The position numbers and the translations under genes were made by a program. Below are positions 8,816 to 20,185 of a DNA stretch of 28,076 nucleotides, piece by piece. The notes beneath the pieces are model-generated. The model was not told where the DNA came from and made no database searches. It saw only the letters and a list, made by a program, of their open reading frames with translations. The stretch's first letter is position 1; the number at the start of each line of letters is the position of its first letter. Source of the DNA: Chara braunii (taxonomy: Eukaryota; Streptophyta; Charophyceae; Charales; Characeae); NCBI GenBank assembly GCA_003427395.1, contig BFEA01000528.1, forward strand, positions 984,107 to 1,012,182, given 5' to 3'.

Positions 8816-9036
8816 TTTTTTTTTTTTTTTTTTTTTCTTTTCTTTTCTTTTTTAAAAGAAAGCAACCCGATCGGATGCTAGGTGTGCTGGTAAGGCAGAC
8901 ACCTCTAGCACTGTCGGGGAGGCTCCATCTATTGGTGGGGAGCGGCACCTGCTGGAAACCGGGCCCAGCGTCCCATTGGATACATCTTTGTGACATAGTA
9001 TTTGTCAAGGATATGGCCATTAGAGTTCTTACTTCA
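8816..9036 (-). mobile_element. 5'-truncated LINE 3' end nested in the LINE 3' UTR
   Basis: The A tail (8836-8816) follows A-rich DNA and the stem-loop module at 8974-8922. The segment is flanked by GAGCATCTTCTC (8804-8815) and GAGCATCCTTCT (9037-9048), an imperfect candidate target duplication. The alternative is that this is an internal 3' end of the large LINE itself. Confidence 0.5.
8922..8974 (-). other. LINE 3' double stem-loop, copy 2
   Basis: GGGACG then CTGGG-(7)-TCCAG (one G-U pair) and GCTCC-(12)-GGAGC. It lies in the nested retroposon. Confidence 0.6.
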
Positions 9037-9609
9037 GAGCATCCTTCTTTCCCTTGGGGCTGCATTTATTACCCTCCCAGTTTGTAGAGCTCCTACTTCC
9101 ACCTGGCCTGGCCTCACCCGGGATGGTTTCCTCCGTACATTAATATCTACAGTCCTCCTATTACCAGTGGCAGAACACTTATCCTCGGTATTTGCAACCC
9201 CCTTAATGTAACCTTCTGTTACTAGACCCTTTATAATCCCGTGTCATCTTGGAGCAAACAAACCATCCAGTCTCCTCCCATCCCCCTTATGGGCTGTGAG
9301 TGGCGGTACTCCGAGTGGCGGTACTCCGATTGCACATTGCTGCATTACAGCGTTCATCGGTAGGATCGACAAATGATGAGCAGGGCAGTTCCATGTTTCG
9401 GCAGAGCACAGGCCCCTTAGTCTTACTGAGTATGTTGCCGTGGCAGCGGGGTGGCAGGTATTCGAATATGCACCGTCTGTTGTAGCTGTGATTGCAGCTT
9501 TTGTATTGTCCATGGCTGCCTTCCATTGCCATCTCTGGATGTTGTATAGCAGAGTTCGCTGTCCCCCAAGCTCGGTGCCGCCCCGACTCTCGTCACTGTC
9601 ACCTGTAGC

Positions 9610-12600
9610 TCAGCTTTGTCCACTGTCAATGGCATCGGGCTGGGGGGCCGGGGGTGCAGGGGGGCGGGCGATGATCGGAGGTTGGGGGGGGGGGGATGAT
9701 ACAAGAGTAAAGTTAGTCGGGAGGTACGGGACCTGAAAGTCAGTAAGGGGCTTTCGTTGCCATGTGCCCTCTGAGCACCTCCACGGTTTCCACAGGATCT
9801 CCAATTTATCATCCAACTCACTGAACCTCCTATGGGGATCCTGCCAGATTTGGATGTAAGAGTCATAAATGGTCTGTTTGGCCTGTGGTTCGTTTTCATT
9901 GCAGTATTCTTGCATCATGTTTTTCCACGCCTCCCAGGTGTGGGATCTAATCACCTCTTCGGCAGCTTGTTGGGCTTGCTGCAGACCGAAGTGATGGTCC
10001 TTCCTTTCAAAGGAGCATCTAGCACGCCAGGCCAGCATTAGGATATGCAGCCGTGTGTATGAGAACAGGTTAGCTGCGAAGGGGGACCAGTGGGCTGGTA
10101 AATGTCGATTTTCTCCCAGCAACAGAAGCCCCAGCTCCCATGGGATGTGGAACGTTGTCAAAGAGTGAAAGGCGGTGTCCCACCAGCGCCACAGCTGGGC
10201 AACCATCGGGCACGCTAGGAGACAGTGTTCAAGCGTTGCTCTGGCAGGCGGGCCCGTTCTCCCGCAGTAGGCACAAATGGGGGACAACTGGCCTTTCTGT
10301 TCCAGATCTGTTCTTGATACCAACCAGTCCGGTGTGGGGAGACAGCGGTGTATGATTTGCCACTGCAGNGACCGAAGGTTTGTGGGCATAATCTTTGCAT
10401 ATGTCGACCATGGCAGATTGTGCAGCAGGGTCGAGTCCATAGGTGAGTCCCTTGCCCATCGGTCAGTTATGATCTGGATAGTGGGTGCGTCTGGGTTTGA
10501 GGTTCTGTAAGCCCCTTTTACAGAATAGTCCCAAACATGCATAGGCTTCTCCCCAAGCCATTCCCATTGCTCCGGGTCAAAGGGCAGGGTCGCAATCGGC
10601 TTAGAGGGTTCATAGACAAAGAGGCCGTCTTTCAGATTCCCCACCACACGTACAAGCATCAGATCAGCCCGGTTGTGATCGCAGTCAAGTTCATCATTGC
10701 GTGTGAGCTTTGACATCCTTGCCCCCGGGCGAGGGATTCATGGGCTTCGAGGTTGCAGGCCCAGGAGTTACAGTGATGTACTCTATAGATGGCACGTGGT
10801 AAGGGCAAATCAGAATGTTTACACACCCAATCTCCCTTTTCAATGGTCGGGCCTTTCTTGAGTGTCAGGTGCCAGGCCAGTGGCACGACTTCTCGTAGGG
10901 TGCGCAGTTTGTCCTCCACGTGTTTGACATACTTTATTCGTTTTTGGAGCTGGGTTGCTGATCTCCAGTTCCCTGTACGAACGTCCCAGAGGCTTCCTAT
11001 TGTATATATGCCTTTTTTGACCCAGGAGAGCCAGGGGGAGTTCGTTGTGAGCGGGAAGGGATTGCCTGCGCTGTCCACAATATGGGGGTTGCCAAATATA
11101 GGTTGCCTCCATATATCGTGCCACCTATCCGGAGGGCGTTTTTGTTTCGGTCCCACCCGTCTCCAAAGCTTGATCATGTTTGGCCACATGGGGTCCCTGA
11201 CAATGTCTTGCTTGGTGGCCTGTTCCGGTGTCTCCTCATGTGATTGGTGGGAGGCGGACGGGACGGTCCAATGGGAGTTTGTCAGCCATTGGAATGGGTG
11301 TATCTGGTCTGGGCTTACTATTACCAGTGCGAGGTGTTTGATCTGCATGCAGGCCAATGGCGCCCACGGTATGCGTCACTTGTGAGGAGTCTGATGACCA
11401 TTTTGAAAATAAGGGCCTCGCTTTCCCGTTCCGGATCCAATATTCCCAGTCCTCCCTTTGTCCTTGGTTGTGTCAGTACGTCCCATTTAACCCGGTTCAT
11501 GCAACTCGGAGACTCTGCTCTGTTTTTCCACAGATAGGTCGTAAGAGCTTTTCTAAGCCTTGCATATTGTTTTCGGTTGAGGGGCCACACTGCAAGTTTG
11601 TACCAGATTGTTGCAAGAACAACATTATTGATGGTCAGTGCACGTCCCACTAACGAGGTGTGCAGGCCAACCCACTTACTCAATTTGTCCACTGCAAGGT
11701 CCACCAAGGAGTCTCCATGGTCTGGGGGGTGGCCAAGTGCCGCCAGTTTAACACCCAAGATTCTAATTGCAGTATCCCTTTGTGCCCATGAAATCAGTGG
11801 TTGTGGCGGCGACCCTGTGCCTTGTGGGTGCATCCACCACCCCTCCGTTTTTGCGCTCCAGTTCACCTTCATGTCCGCCGCCAGTGAGAACAGGTGGATG
11901 ACTTGTGTCAAGGCGTGAAGGCTCTGGTCATCCGCCCTAATGAGCACGGTGAGATCATCTGCAAAGAGCGATGTCACGGGGACCAAATGTTTTGGCAGAT
12001 CTGGGATGGGGACTCTGTGTATCTGTGGGTGAGCTCTAATAAGTGACGCGAGAGTCTCCATGACAATGACAAAGAGCAGAGGCGCTATGGGATCTCCTTG
12101 GCGCACCGATCTTTGAAGGGGGATTGGGGCCGCAGGTGGCCATTTAACATGATATTGGTCGAGGCCGATCTATGAAAGAGTTGTATCCACTTGCTGAACA
12201 CAGGCCCAACGTTCATCTTTGTGAGGCACAAATCAAGAAAGTCCCAGTCAATGTGATCGTAGGCCTTCTCAAAGTCAATAAAAAGAACAGCTGCTTGGAG
12301 TTTGTGTTGTCTGGCATATTTGATGGTCTCGTTGACTAAGAGGACATTGTCCTGAATGTTGCGATTGGGCATGAGTCCCGTCTGGTGCGGGTGAATAAGC
12401 AAGTTCATAAGTGGCAGCAATCTTTTAGTGAGTGTCTTAGCTATAATTTTGCAAGGGACTGGAAGGAGAGTGATAGGCCTACAGTTTCGTATGTTTTCCT
12501 TATCCCCTTTTTTGTAGAGGAGGGTGGTAACTCCTTGTCCCATCATGCCCCCCAAGGATCCCTCCCTTTGCACCGCTCGTATGTACTCCATAAGATCTTC

Positions 12601-14444
12601 ACTCAGCAGCTCCCAAAACCGCACCCAGAATTCCTTAGGGAAGGAATCCACCCCCGGTGTTTTCTCATCTTCCATATCTTGCAGGGCTTCCTTTGCGTCC
12701 TCTAGCGAAATTGGACGGTCCAGGTCGTCTCATTGGAGGAGTGTGAGGCGTGATTGGAGCGCTTGCAGGAGTAGATCTCTTGCATGGAGGACTTCGTCCG
12801 GGGGTTTAAGGGGGGTTTCTGAAGTGATCAACTTTTGGTAGTATTTTGAGGTGTAGTCCACAATCGCATACGAGTTAGTTGCAGTCAGGGCATTCACATC
12901 AAATGGGTGCTTTAGTCTCGAGACCGTGTTGGCTCTCGATCGTGCTTTTGCTTTGTTAAAGAAGGTTTTTGCCATTGTTCCATCTGTGCGGTCCTTTATT
13001 TTCGCCTGAATCCTCCAGGCTTGAGTTTGTTGATCGATATAGGTTTGAAGGTGATCCCTTGCCTTTTGCAGTTCTTCATAGGTGGGCTGGTGAATCGGAT
13101 CTCCCATGAGTTGGCCATCCCATTCCTCGAGCTCTCGCATGAGTCTATCTAGGACAGCCTTACGGTCCCTGATGAATGGGGTAAAAAATTTCTTGCTTTG
13201 TTCCCTGAGTTGTGCCATACCGTCGTTGAACCGGGACACCCTCTCCTCTGTGGCTGGTTTCTTGGATTGCCAGTATCGCCAAAAAGATTCGATCATATCT
13301 TTGAACTTGGGTAGGGGGAGAAGGGAGGTGTTAAACTTGTAAAACCCCGGGCCCCTGTGGATGTGATTGTGAAATGACAATCCCAGGGTGACCATCCTAT
13401 GGTCAAAGGAGTTGCATGGACTGATGGCTGCAATATCAGCAGCAATAATAAGTCCTGCAAGGTCCTTAGACACTAGTATAAGGTCGATTCTAGAATTGGC
13501 CACTCCTGCTTGCCCTCTAGAGGATAAACAGGTATAGGCCTTCTGAGTTGGGTGGAGCACTCTGTAAGCGTCTTTCAGTTGTCTATCGAGCATGAGTTGT
13601 TTAAGTATTGTGACATCTGGTGCTGTTTGGACCGGTGGGGCCCCTACCGTCTCTGGTCGTTGCGACATTGACCTCCGATCCATGTACGGATCCAAGGTGG
13701 TGTTGAAGTCGCCCGCCATTATCATCGGGGCGTCATCCGGTAGGTGTTGATGAAGCGTGAGCCATAAGTCCAGCCAGGCCGACGGGTCATTAGGCGCATA
13801 GACGCATACAAGGTAAAAAACCTCCTCTTGGAGAGCCACTTTAAGGCACACCCATCTACCTTGTTGTTTGTCATAGTCGTACGTTATGGGTGTGAGTCTA
13901 GAGGAGGGTGGCAGCCAGATTGCCACCCCTGCCGACGCCCTTTCTTTGGTCGGCGCAGCGAAAGATGTGTAGGGCCAGATTGCTCGTGCCTTGGCATTAT
14001 GGGGCGGCGTATCCTGGAGATGTGTTTCCTGCACACAAATGGCATCTGGCCAGTTGATCATATCTCGGCCTTTTAGTTGGTTCCATATAGCTCCCTTTTC
14101 GGCGGGGGATGCCTGGATGAGACCGTTAACATTCAGTGATCGAATATCAAGGTCTGCTCTGCTAAGCTTCTCCGCCCATTGAGGTTGCTTCCTAATCCGG
14201 GGAAAAACAGGGGGGAGGGTGGGCGTTGCATGGGTTGTTGTGGGGGTGTGTGGTGGGTGACTTGTGGGGTGGCGCAGTTAGACCCAGGATGACACTGGTG
14301 TGGCGAGGGGGAGTCATCGTTCGGTGGGATGGTGTCAGCGGCAGGGTGGTGGCGGGAGGGATAGAGGTGAGGGGGGCGGGCGTTATGTTGCTGTGTGGTA
14401 GTGTTCTCCATCGGATGAGGCGTCGACATTGTGGGTGTGTGCAT
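9610..14444 (-). pseudogene. LINE ORF2: AP endonuclease, reverse transcriptase, zinc finger (broken)
   Basis: A Pro-rich N-terminus (MHTPTMSTPHPMENTTTQ) is followed, after a frameshift near 14200 in C/T runs, by the APE endonuclease. The endonuclease has DIRSLNVNGL (about 14152), ICVQETHL, MAGDFNTTLDP (about 13727-13690) and SFDHRMVTLGL (about 13415-13385), so all catalytic blocks are present. An in-frame TGA (12732-12730) precedes EKTPGVDSFPKEFW and the RT. Motif A is FIDFEKAYDHI (about 12285); RQGDPIAPLLF and the catalytic FADD (about 11970-11950) follow a frameshift near 12125. More frameshifts lie near 11345 and 10715. The C-terminus has a CX2C...HX4C zinc finger (about 10275-10210) and a Pro-rich tail. 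There is no RNase H. One N lies at 10369. The active-site residues survive, so decay is by indels. Confidence 0.88.
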
Positions 14445-14446
14445 GT

Positions 14447-14857
14447 CTAATCTTTGCGTTTAATGGGGAGGATGAAGGGGGGGTCGTCCCATTTGTGGTG
14501 TTCTTCCAGGACGTTGTCCTCCAGGAAGATTTGCAAGAAGAGGGTGACCCTGCTAACTGTCCAAGCGTAGCTCATTCGAATCTGAGCGGTTGGGAGGTGC
14601 ATCAGTTGTCGGTGAGTGAACCATTGGAAGTCAGAGACTTTGGAGTGGTTGGCAGAAGCCGAGTCAACGAGCAGGATCACCGGGATTATTCCTTTGGGGA
14701 AGGATAAGGACTTGGGAATGACTGCACCAGTTATCCCTTCCGTAGAAGTCTCCTTGAGCCAGTACTTTAATCTCTTGAGGATGGCTGCTGTGGAGGGGTT
14801 TCCCATGCGGAGTGTGAGGTTACAAGCTGGAGCGTAAAAAAGAGCTGGCGGTCTCAT
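14447..14857 (-). pseudogene. Possible ORF1 of the large LINE (136 codons)
   Basis: It begins MRPPALFYAPACNLTLRMGN and ends LPIKRKD, stopping just before the ATG at 14444 that opens the ORF2 region. Position (directly 5' of the endonuclease ORF, same strand) and basic ends fit an ORF1, but no RRM, CCHC knuckle or coiled coil is visible and an in-frame TGA precedes the ATG. It could be a truncated ORF1 or a chance open frame. Confidence 0.35.
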
Positions 14858-14899
14858 GCGTTCTTTTGAGCTGGTTCAACGGTTAAAGACACGGAAGCA

Positions 14900-15253
14900 G
14901 GTAGCGACACAATTCGTCATCATCAGGGTGCTGCTCGTCATCACCATTATCAACAAGGTGTGGTTCAACATCGGCATCACGGTAATGGTTCGTCATCACC
15001 ATCATCATCATTAGGGTACTGCTCGTTATCATCATCAAGGTGTAGGTCTTCACTCCAGGGGTGCTGTTCGTTACTCACCGTTGTACTGCCGTCATCAATA
15101 GTTCACCATCATAGAGCACGGTTGGCGAAGTTTGTCATCATAGGGCGCTACATATCTTTATCATCATCATCATTATCATCATCATCATTAGGTTATCAAA
15201 GGTGCTCGTCATCAGCACCATCATCATCTTGTTGTCATCACAGGGCGCGATGT

Positions 15254-15301
<48 letters not shown>

Positions 15302-15540
15302 GACATCATCAATATCATCATTGTCATCATCTTTTCGTAATCATAGGGGCGGGGCTGTCGGTGCTGCTCTTTAGTATGATCAGCAGCATCATTCGGTCTC
15401 ATTCTCATCACTACCATCATCATCAGCTTCATAATCAGTTTGTCATCATTAGATGTTTGCTCTTCAAGGCATTGTTCACCGTTCACATCAGCAGGTGAGT
15501 TGGTTGTCACCACCATCCTCATTATCATCATTTTTTAGGG
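14900..15540. repeat. ATC-rich degenerate satellite with a pure (ATC)16 run
   Basis: Interrupted CATCAT blocks alternate with GGGTGCTGCTCGT- and AGGGCGC-like segments. The perfect run lies at about 15253-15300. Poly-His, poly-Ile and poly-Met open frames here are artefacts. Confidence 0.9.
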
Positions 15541-16089
15541 TGCTTTTCGTCGTCATCAGCAAAATCCAAAAAAAAAATCATCTACCTTTCTTCATCATGA
15601 CTTTCAGAAATTTCCGATTGGATCGTTCCCAGAGGGTTAAATGGTAGGAAGGGGAAGGGGGGAGCTCTATCTTGCAAGGCCATCACAAGGCGGGGGGTGA
15701 ATGTCTCAAAGAAGGTAGGGGCGGCGTAGTGGTTGCCCTATTCTGGGGCTGGGGCTGGTGTGTGGGTCAATATCAATCCCAGCGGAGGCAGAAATGGGCA
15801 AGGGGCTGGGGGGCCATGCTTTAGGTGGGAACTGCGTGCTCCTGGGGAAAGGGGGTTAGAGGGTTGGTCCTATATTGGGGCCGAGGGAGAGTGGGTGACT
15901 CACCTCGGCGGAGGCAGTGTAGGGCTGAGGGGGGAGGGGTAGGGGGAGGGAGGGGTGATCTTTCTTGAATAATTCTATCATCCAGATTAAGTTTACTATT
16001 TCTTTTCATTTGGTTTGCCACTTGAGAAGGTTGTAGGAATAGGTGCTATCTGACAATTCATCTGTGATCCTGCGAAGGGTGGTTGAAAA

Positions 16090-16345
16090 TTCGGTGGCCC
16101 TCGAAGACCGATGCTGGAGCAACGCTGGCCGGAGCCGGAGTCAGGTGGCGCAACTTTGTGACCTAGCTTAGTGGGGGCGTGAGGTCTGGTAGAGAGCTCT
16201 GGGGGGCTGTGTGTGGGGGGAGTCTCAGTGGTCATCGGGGGTCGTAACTGGAGCAACGCTGGCCGGTGCTGGAGCAAGGTGGTGCAACTCTGCAACCTAA
16301 CCTGATGGGAGCATGAGGCCTGGAAGAGCTTCGGTTCATGCTGAA
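16090..16345 (-). repeat. Dimeric dispersed repeat, copy 2 (diverged)
   Basis: Two monomers read on plus as GGAGCAACGCTGGCCGG ... GTGAGGTCTGGTAGAGAG and GGAGCAACGCTGGCCGGTGC ... CATGAGGCCTGGAAGAGC. Confidence 0.55.
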
Positions 16346-16419
16346 AACAGTCATGTTGGTGGTGGTCGTAGGTGGATTGAATAGGTTTCACCTATCTGAT
16401 TTGTAGGTGGTTCTTATGA

Positions 16420-16795
16420 ATGTCTTAGGACTCTAGGGACTCTTAGCAACCCATCCTAGGCGGTTTTGAAGTGGTCATACTCAGTGATCTGCGGCTGTTC
16501 GATGCCAGAACGACGCTGGCCGGTGCTGGGGTGTTGCCCTGTAACCTGCTGATGCAGGAGCGTGAGGCCTGGTAGAGAGATCTGGGGATGCTTTGGGGTG
16601 GGCATCCCAAGGGACAGCCAAGGTTTGCTGCTGGGACGACGCTGGTCGGAGCTGGGGCGAGTTGTGTTGCCCTGTAACCCAGCAGGGTGGGGGCNTGAGG
16701 CCTGGAAGAGCTCAGCAGGGAGTAAGACTGTGTTGGAAAGTCTTAGAAGTGCTTGTTAGGAATTTTGAGGGTTGTGAGCATTCGTAGGACCTCTG
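16420..16795 (-). repeat. Dimeric dispersed repeat, copy 3
   Basis: This is the inverted copy of 7998-8350, alignable over nearly its full length including the spacer (GGGATG...CAAGGGACAGCCAAGG) and both flanks. It contains an N at 16695. Confidence 0.6.
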
Positions 16796-17261
16796 TGGCA
16801 GCCTACTGCATGAGTAGTTCCTTAATAGGTCATTAGATATTCACAGACTGATCTCAGCCGAAGCCGGGTAATGGCCCGGATATCTCAAATGATCTCAAAT
16901 ATTCTCAAATGTTCTTAATGATCTGTACAATTCGATGTGGGACGCTGAAAATTTGAGAAAAAAATTTAAGAAGACCTCCCCCTGCCAGCATTGATTGCCC
17001 CGGAACCAGGGGATTAAGTGAGCAGGGACGCCCTTTGATGATATGTCTTTTTTTTTGAGAAAATCTGAGAACAACTTGCACCAAGTACTAATGAAAACAG
17101 CCTCGAAGGGGCTAATAGAAGAAAACAGCCATCTATACAGTAGTAACAGTACTAAATGCAAAGGGCCCTTTTGTTTTTTGGAAGAACATTCAGATCGAGA
17201 AATACCTGTCTTAGAGCCTTTCAGTAGCCCACCCTTACTTGCCTCGTCCCTATATCCCGAT

Positions 17262-17540
17262 GCTTAGTCTCTACTAGGCCTCACGCCCCCAACTGCTAGG
17301 TTACAGAGTGGCACGACCTGCCCCAGAAAACTCCCACCTGCTAGGCTACAGGGCAGAACGACCCACCCCGGCTCCGACCAGCGTCGACTAAGTACCAGCT
17401 TACCAAAGCGCACTAGAGTGCCTTCCACCCTTGACAACTCCCCAGATCTCTCTACCAGGTCTCTTGCCCTCGTACAGCTCGAGTTACAGGGCAGCGCGAC
17501 CAAGCCCCAACACCGACCGCATCGTTCCAGCCTCGTCCAT
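17262..17540 (+). repeat. Dimeric dispersed repeat, copy 4 (rearranged)
   Basis: Three partial monomers (GGTTACAGAGTGGCACGAC, GGCTACAGGGCAGAACGAC, GAGTTACAGGGCAGCGCGAC) are separated by a spacer ending in CCCCAGATCTCTCTACCAGG. Confidence 0.5.
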
Positions 17541-18442
17541 TCGCAAACCCACGAGACCCAAGACTACAGCAAATACCAGACAAGCCACCAATCAGCACCA
17601 CGACTGTAGTTCCGATCATTAAGCTCCTTCAGGCACTGGTTGCAGATCCCACATAGAATCCCTCACAACCCTACTCCGGCAAGTCTTACTGTGATGAAGC
17701 CACCATTTCCACCGCTGCTGTACCCTATTTCCACCCTGCAGGCTAGCCCCATGGCCGCAGAAGGCATTATCCCCCACCATCGCAACCACAGCCCCCTGCC
17801 ACCAGCGGCGGCTTATAAAGAATTTTTAATCAGAAAATTCAATCCCATTCAAGAACATATTGAGAAATGAGGAAATTGAAAGATTGAGAAAACCATATAC
17901 ACGTTTCAGCGCCTACTATTCCCACGAGAAGAGGGGAAGGGAGAGAAAAAAACACCCCCTCTCCCCATGGAAACTCGATTGCATGTACAAGGCTCACACG
18001 AACCAAAACAGATTACTCCTCTCCCCCCCCCCAAAAAAACGACCCCCTGTCTGATCACTGCCTCTGCGGGGAAGCGCCCCCTCGCCTCCCAACCCCAGTT
18101 CAGAACAGCCCCCTAAATACCACTCCTGCTCCCTCAGCTGCATACAGTACCCCCTAAAGTATGCCCCGCAGAGCCAAAGATCCCCCTTCCCTCCTGCCCC
18201 ACCCCCTCCAAGTGAAACAGCCCTTCAACATCTTACCATGCTGGAATTAGCACCCCTTGTCCTCTCTCCCCAACCGCCATAGCTGATCCGACCCAGAAAT
18301 CAGTGTGGCCCAGAAAGGGACAACCCCTCAACACCGCCCCTCCGTCTCAAAGATCACACCACCCACCCACCCTGTGTAACCCTCGCAGGGAGGGGCTCCA
18401 ACCCTAAAGGATATAATTCCATTCAGATTCAATAGCACCACC
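17541..18442. other. C-rich stretch without a recognised gene
   Basis: Pro-rich short open frames only (for example 17640-17870). There are no motifs, repeats or splice-supported exons. The segment ends at the LINE 5' boundary. Confidence 0.4.
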
Positions 18443-18451
18443 TCTTAACTC
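18443..18451 (-). repeat. Target-site duplication, 5' copy, of the large LINE
   Basis: GAGTTAAGA on minus directly precedes the LINE 5' end. It encodes the Glu-Leu-Arg of the interrupted RT. Confidence 0.8.
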
Positions 18452-20185
18452 AAACTTAACAAAATCCAAAATCTGTTGAAAAACAATTACACTCCATCCA
18501 TCCTCCCCGCCGTCCCCGGTACCTCGTATCTACTTCACATCCTTTCCTCGCCTCTTAACGGCAGCAGCAAGAAATCCCTCGCACATCTAGTAGTCAGTTA
18601 CCCAATATAGAGCACGTAAGATAGAGGAGTGTGGGACATTAGAAAGCATTTCTTTTATGTCAAAAGAAGCACCAATCAGAAACTCATCTTTTCGTAATTT
18701 CTTCTTTACCAATTCAATCCATCTAACTAGATCCATCGTCCTTTTCAGATTGAGATGAAATTTGGCCAGAAGTGCCACAGCAGTTGACTTACAGCCCTCG
18801 ATATCTTCCTACCCCCCATGGCATCATTCTCAGAAAGTGAGGGGCAAATCGGACGCCACCTTGTGATGTCCTTATGCTTTGGGATGCAATATGCTCGTCC
18901 CAACGTGCTGTTAGAGTTCCACTTTGCCACTTGACACAGTTTCAATTTCTGATAATCCCTCTTACATTTTGACAAAATCGCTGACTCTGCTTCATCGCAT
19001 CTTGAGAAATAGGGCCTATTTAAAAAGAGCTTACTCAGACCAGCCTGATACACGTTTGGACAGCAGACGAGAGTATCACCCACATTGTGATCTATGGGAG
19101 CGCATACCAGTCCATTGAAAATCGGCTTCAAAACCTTGAAATTTTCCTCACAGCATTCCTTCAAATCCAGAAGGTAGTCCAGGGAGTGAAGAGAAGTGGG
19201 AGGTGAGGGAAAAAACGAAGTCCCAGCAGAAGCAGGCTCAAAAGAATTAAGACAGAATAACAGCGCATCCTTAGACAAAGTACTGAAGGGGAGAGTTGGA
19301 AGAGAGCGCAGAGCGGTAAAGGAAGATAGAATTTGCTTACACAGGTTGCACATGCTATCAACACGAGATGGTTTCAACGCGTTCTTCGAGTTACACAGCC
19401 ACTGAGGGAAGAAAGCACAATCGTTAATTCTAAAGGAGATATGCCCATCGACCCGGGGCAGCGCGGACTCAACATCGTTGCAGCCACACCGTACCTCTGA
19501 TGCTTGCGAAAAGGCCCTTAAATTATGTAGGCAGTCTCCCACCGACTGATTCCGGTACCATACAATTCTGATGCGCTGTATAAGTAGCTCTTTCAAGGCA
19601 TTCAGAATACTTAGCTGTCCAATCAACCGGACTCTCAACTGTCGAACGCGTGCCTTATTATACGTTGGGTCGTATACCAGCCGAATAACCAATCGCTGTC
19701 AAATGTGCACACCGTGGCATGAGATAATGGTTCTTGAGTGGATACACCGTAATCTGCAGCGGGTTCATTTTTCATGAAAAATGCGAATAGCGGAGAAGGC
19801 GAAAACAAGCTTTTCAAACCCCCAGCTATACAGTTCCTTGCGAGTACCAGGTTGACTTAACAATTTGACCAACGGTTCATTGTGAACCAGCGCCCTTTGA
19901 AATAATGGGGTTATATTAAAAAAAACGATTGTTATTCCGTCAGCTAACCAATTACGGCATTTCCTCAGCTACCCAGGCACAAGAAACTGTAGATGCTCCG
20001 TACAACCGCTTCACAAGGTCCCACTTATCAAGCAAGTTAACACCACCCTTGCACGTAATTACACACCTGTCAATATTCTGCTCCTTACAAAAATCCAGAA
20101 CGCGAAGTAGGCTGGAATACACTACACCCATACTTGAATGAAATTCTAACAAAGATCCCAACGACTTCCCAACCATATTCTGACC
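18443..20185 (-). pseudogene. Penelope-like RT, N-terminal half (linker to motif A)
   Basis: Just after the GIY-YIG part an in-frame TGA is followed by open sequence (MVGKSLGSLLEF...), then several stops. A 315-codon frame (19692-18745) contains LVCAPIDHNVGDTLVCCPNVY, the PLE/TERT-like DKNxG-type fingers motif, and AYCIPKHKDITRWRPICP (RT motif 2). After a frameshift near 18770, GASFDIKEMLSNVPHSSI gives motif A with its Asp. Two further stops follow, then QILDFVKFELR running exactly into the TSD at 18451-18443. Joined to 7749 and below it continues in frame to motif B. PLE RTs are telomerase-related enzymes that copy element RNA by target-primed synthesis. Confidence 0.72.

Larger units (their letters stand above)
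7783..9609 (-). other. 3' untranslated region of the large LINE
   Basis: There is no credible gene. It contains a nested short retroposon (8816-9036), a dimeric repeat copy (about 7998-8350) and, next to the A tail, the conserved stem-loop module (7839-7792). Open frames such as 9899-9423 overlap ORF2 in another frame. Confidence 0.5.
7759..18442 (-). mobile_element. Large LINE (L1-like) inserted in the Penelope RT
   Basis: This 10.7-kb insertion on minus is bounded by a 9-bp target duplication and ends in a 24-nt A tail (7782-7759) preceded by the family's stem-loop module. It contains a long 5' region (18442-14858), a possible ORF1, a complete but broken ORF2 (endonuclease, RT, zinc finger) and a 3' untranslated region that itself hosts a nested retroposon. 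The A tail and TSD indicate target-primed reverse transcription by an APE-type LINE. That the whole 10.7 kb arrived at once is inference; some inner parts (dimeric repeats, 8816-9036) are likely later insertions. Confidence 0.7.
14858..18442 (-). other. 5' region of the large LINE; no gene seen
   Basis: It holds the ATC-rich satellite (14900-15540), G/C-strand-biased DNA, two inverted copies and one direct copy of a dimeric repeat (16090-17540) and C-rich sequence to 18442. No conserved open frame was found. It may include the LINE promoter, but nothing in the sequence pinpoints it. Confidence 0.4.

Noticed and set aside
15202-15498. Poly-His / poly-Met open frames
   Set aside because: They are translations of the (ATC)n tract.
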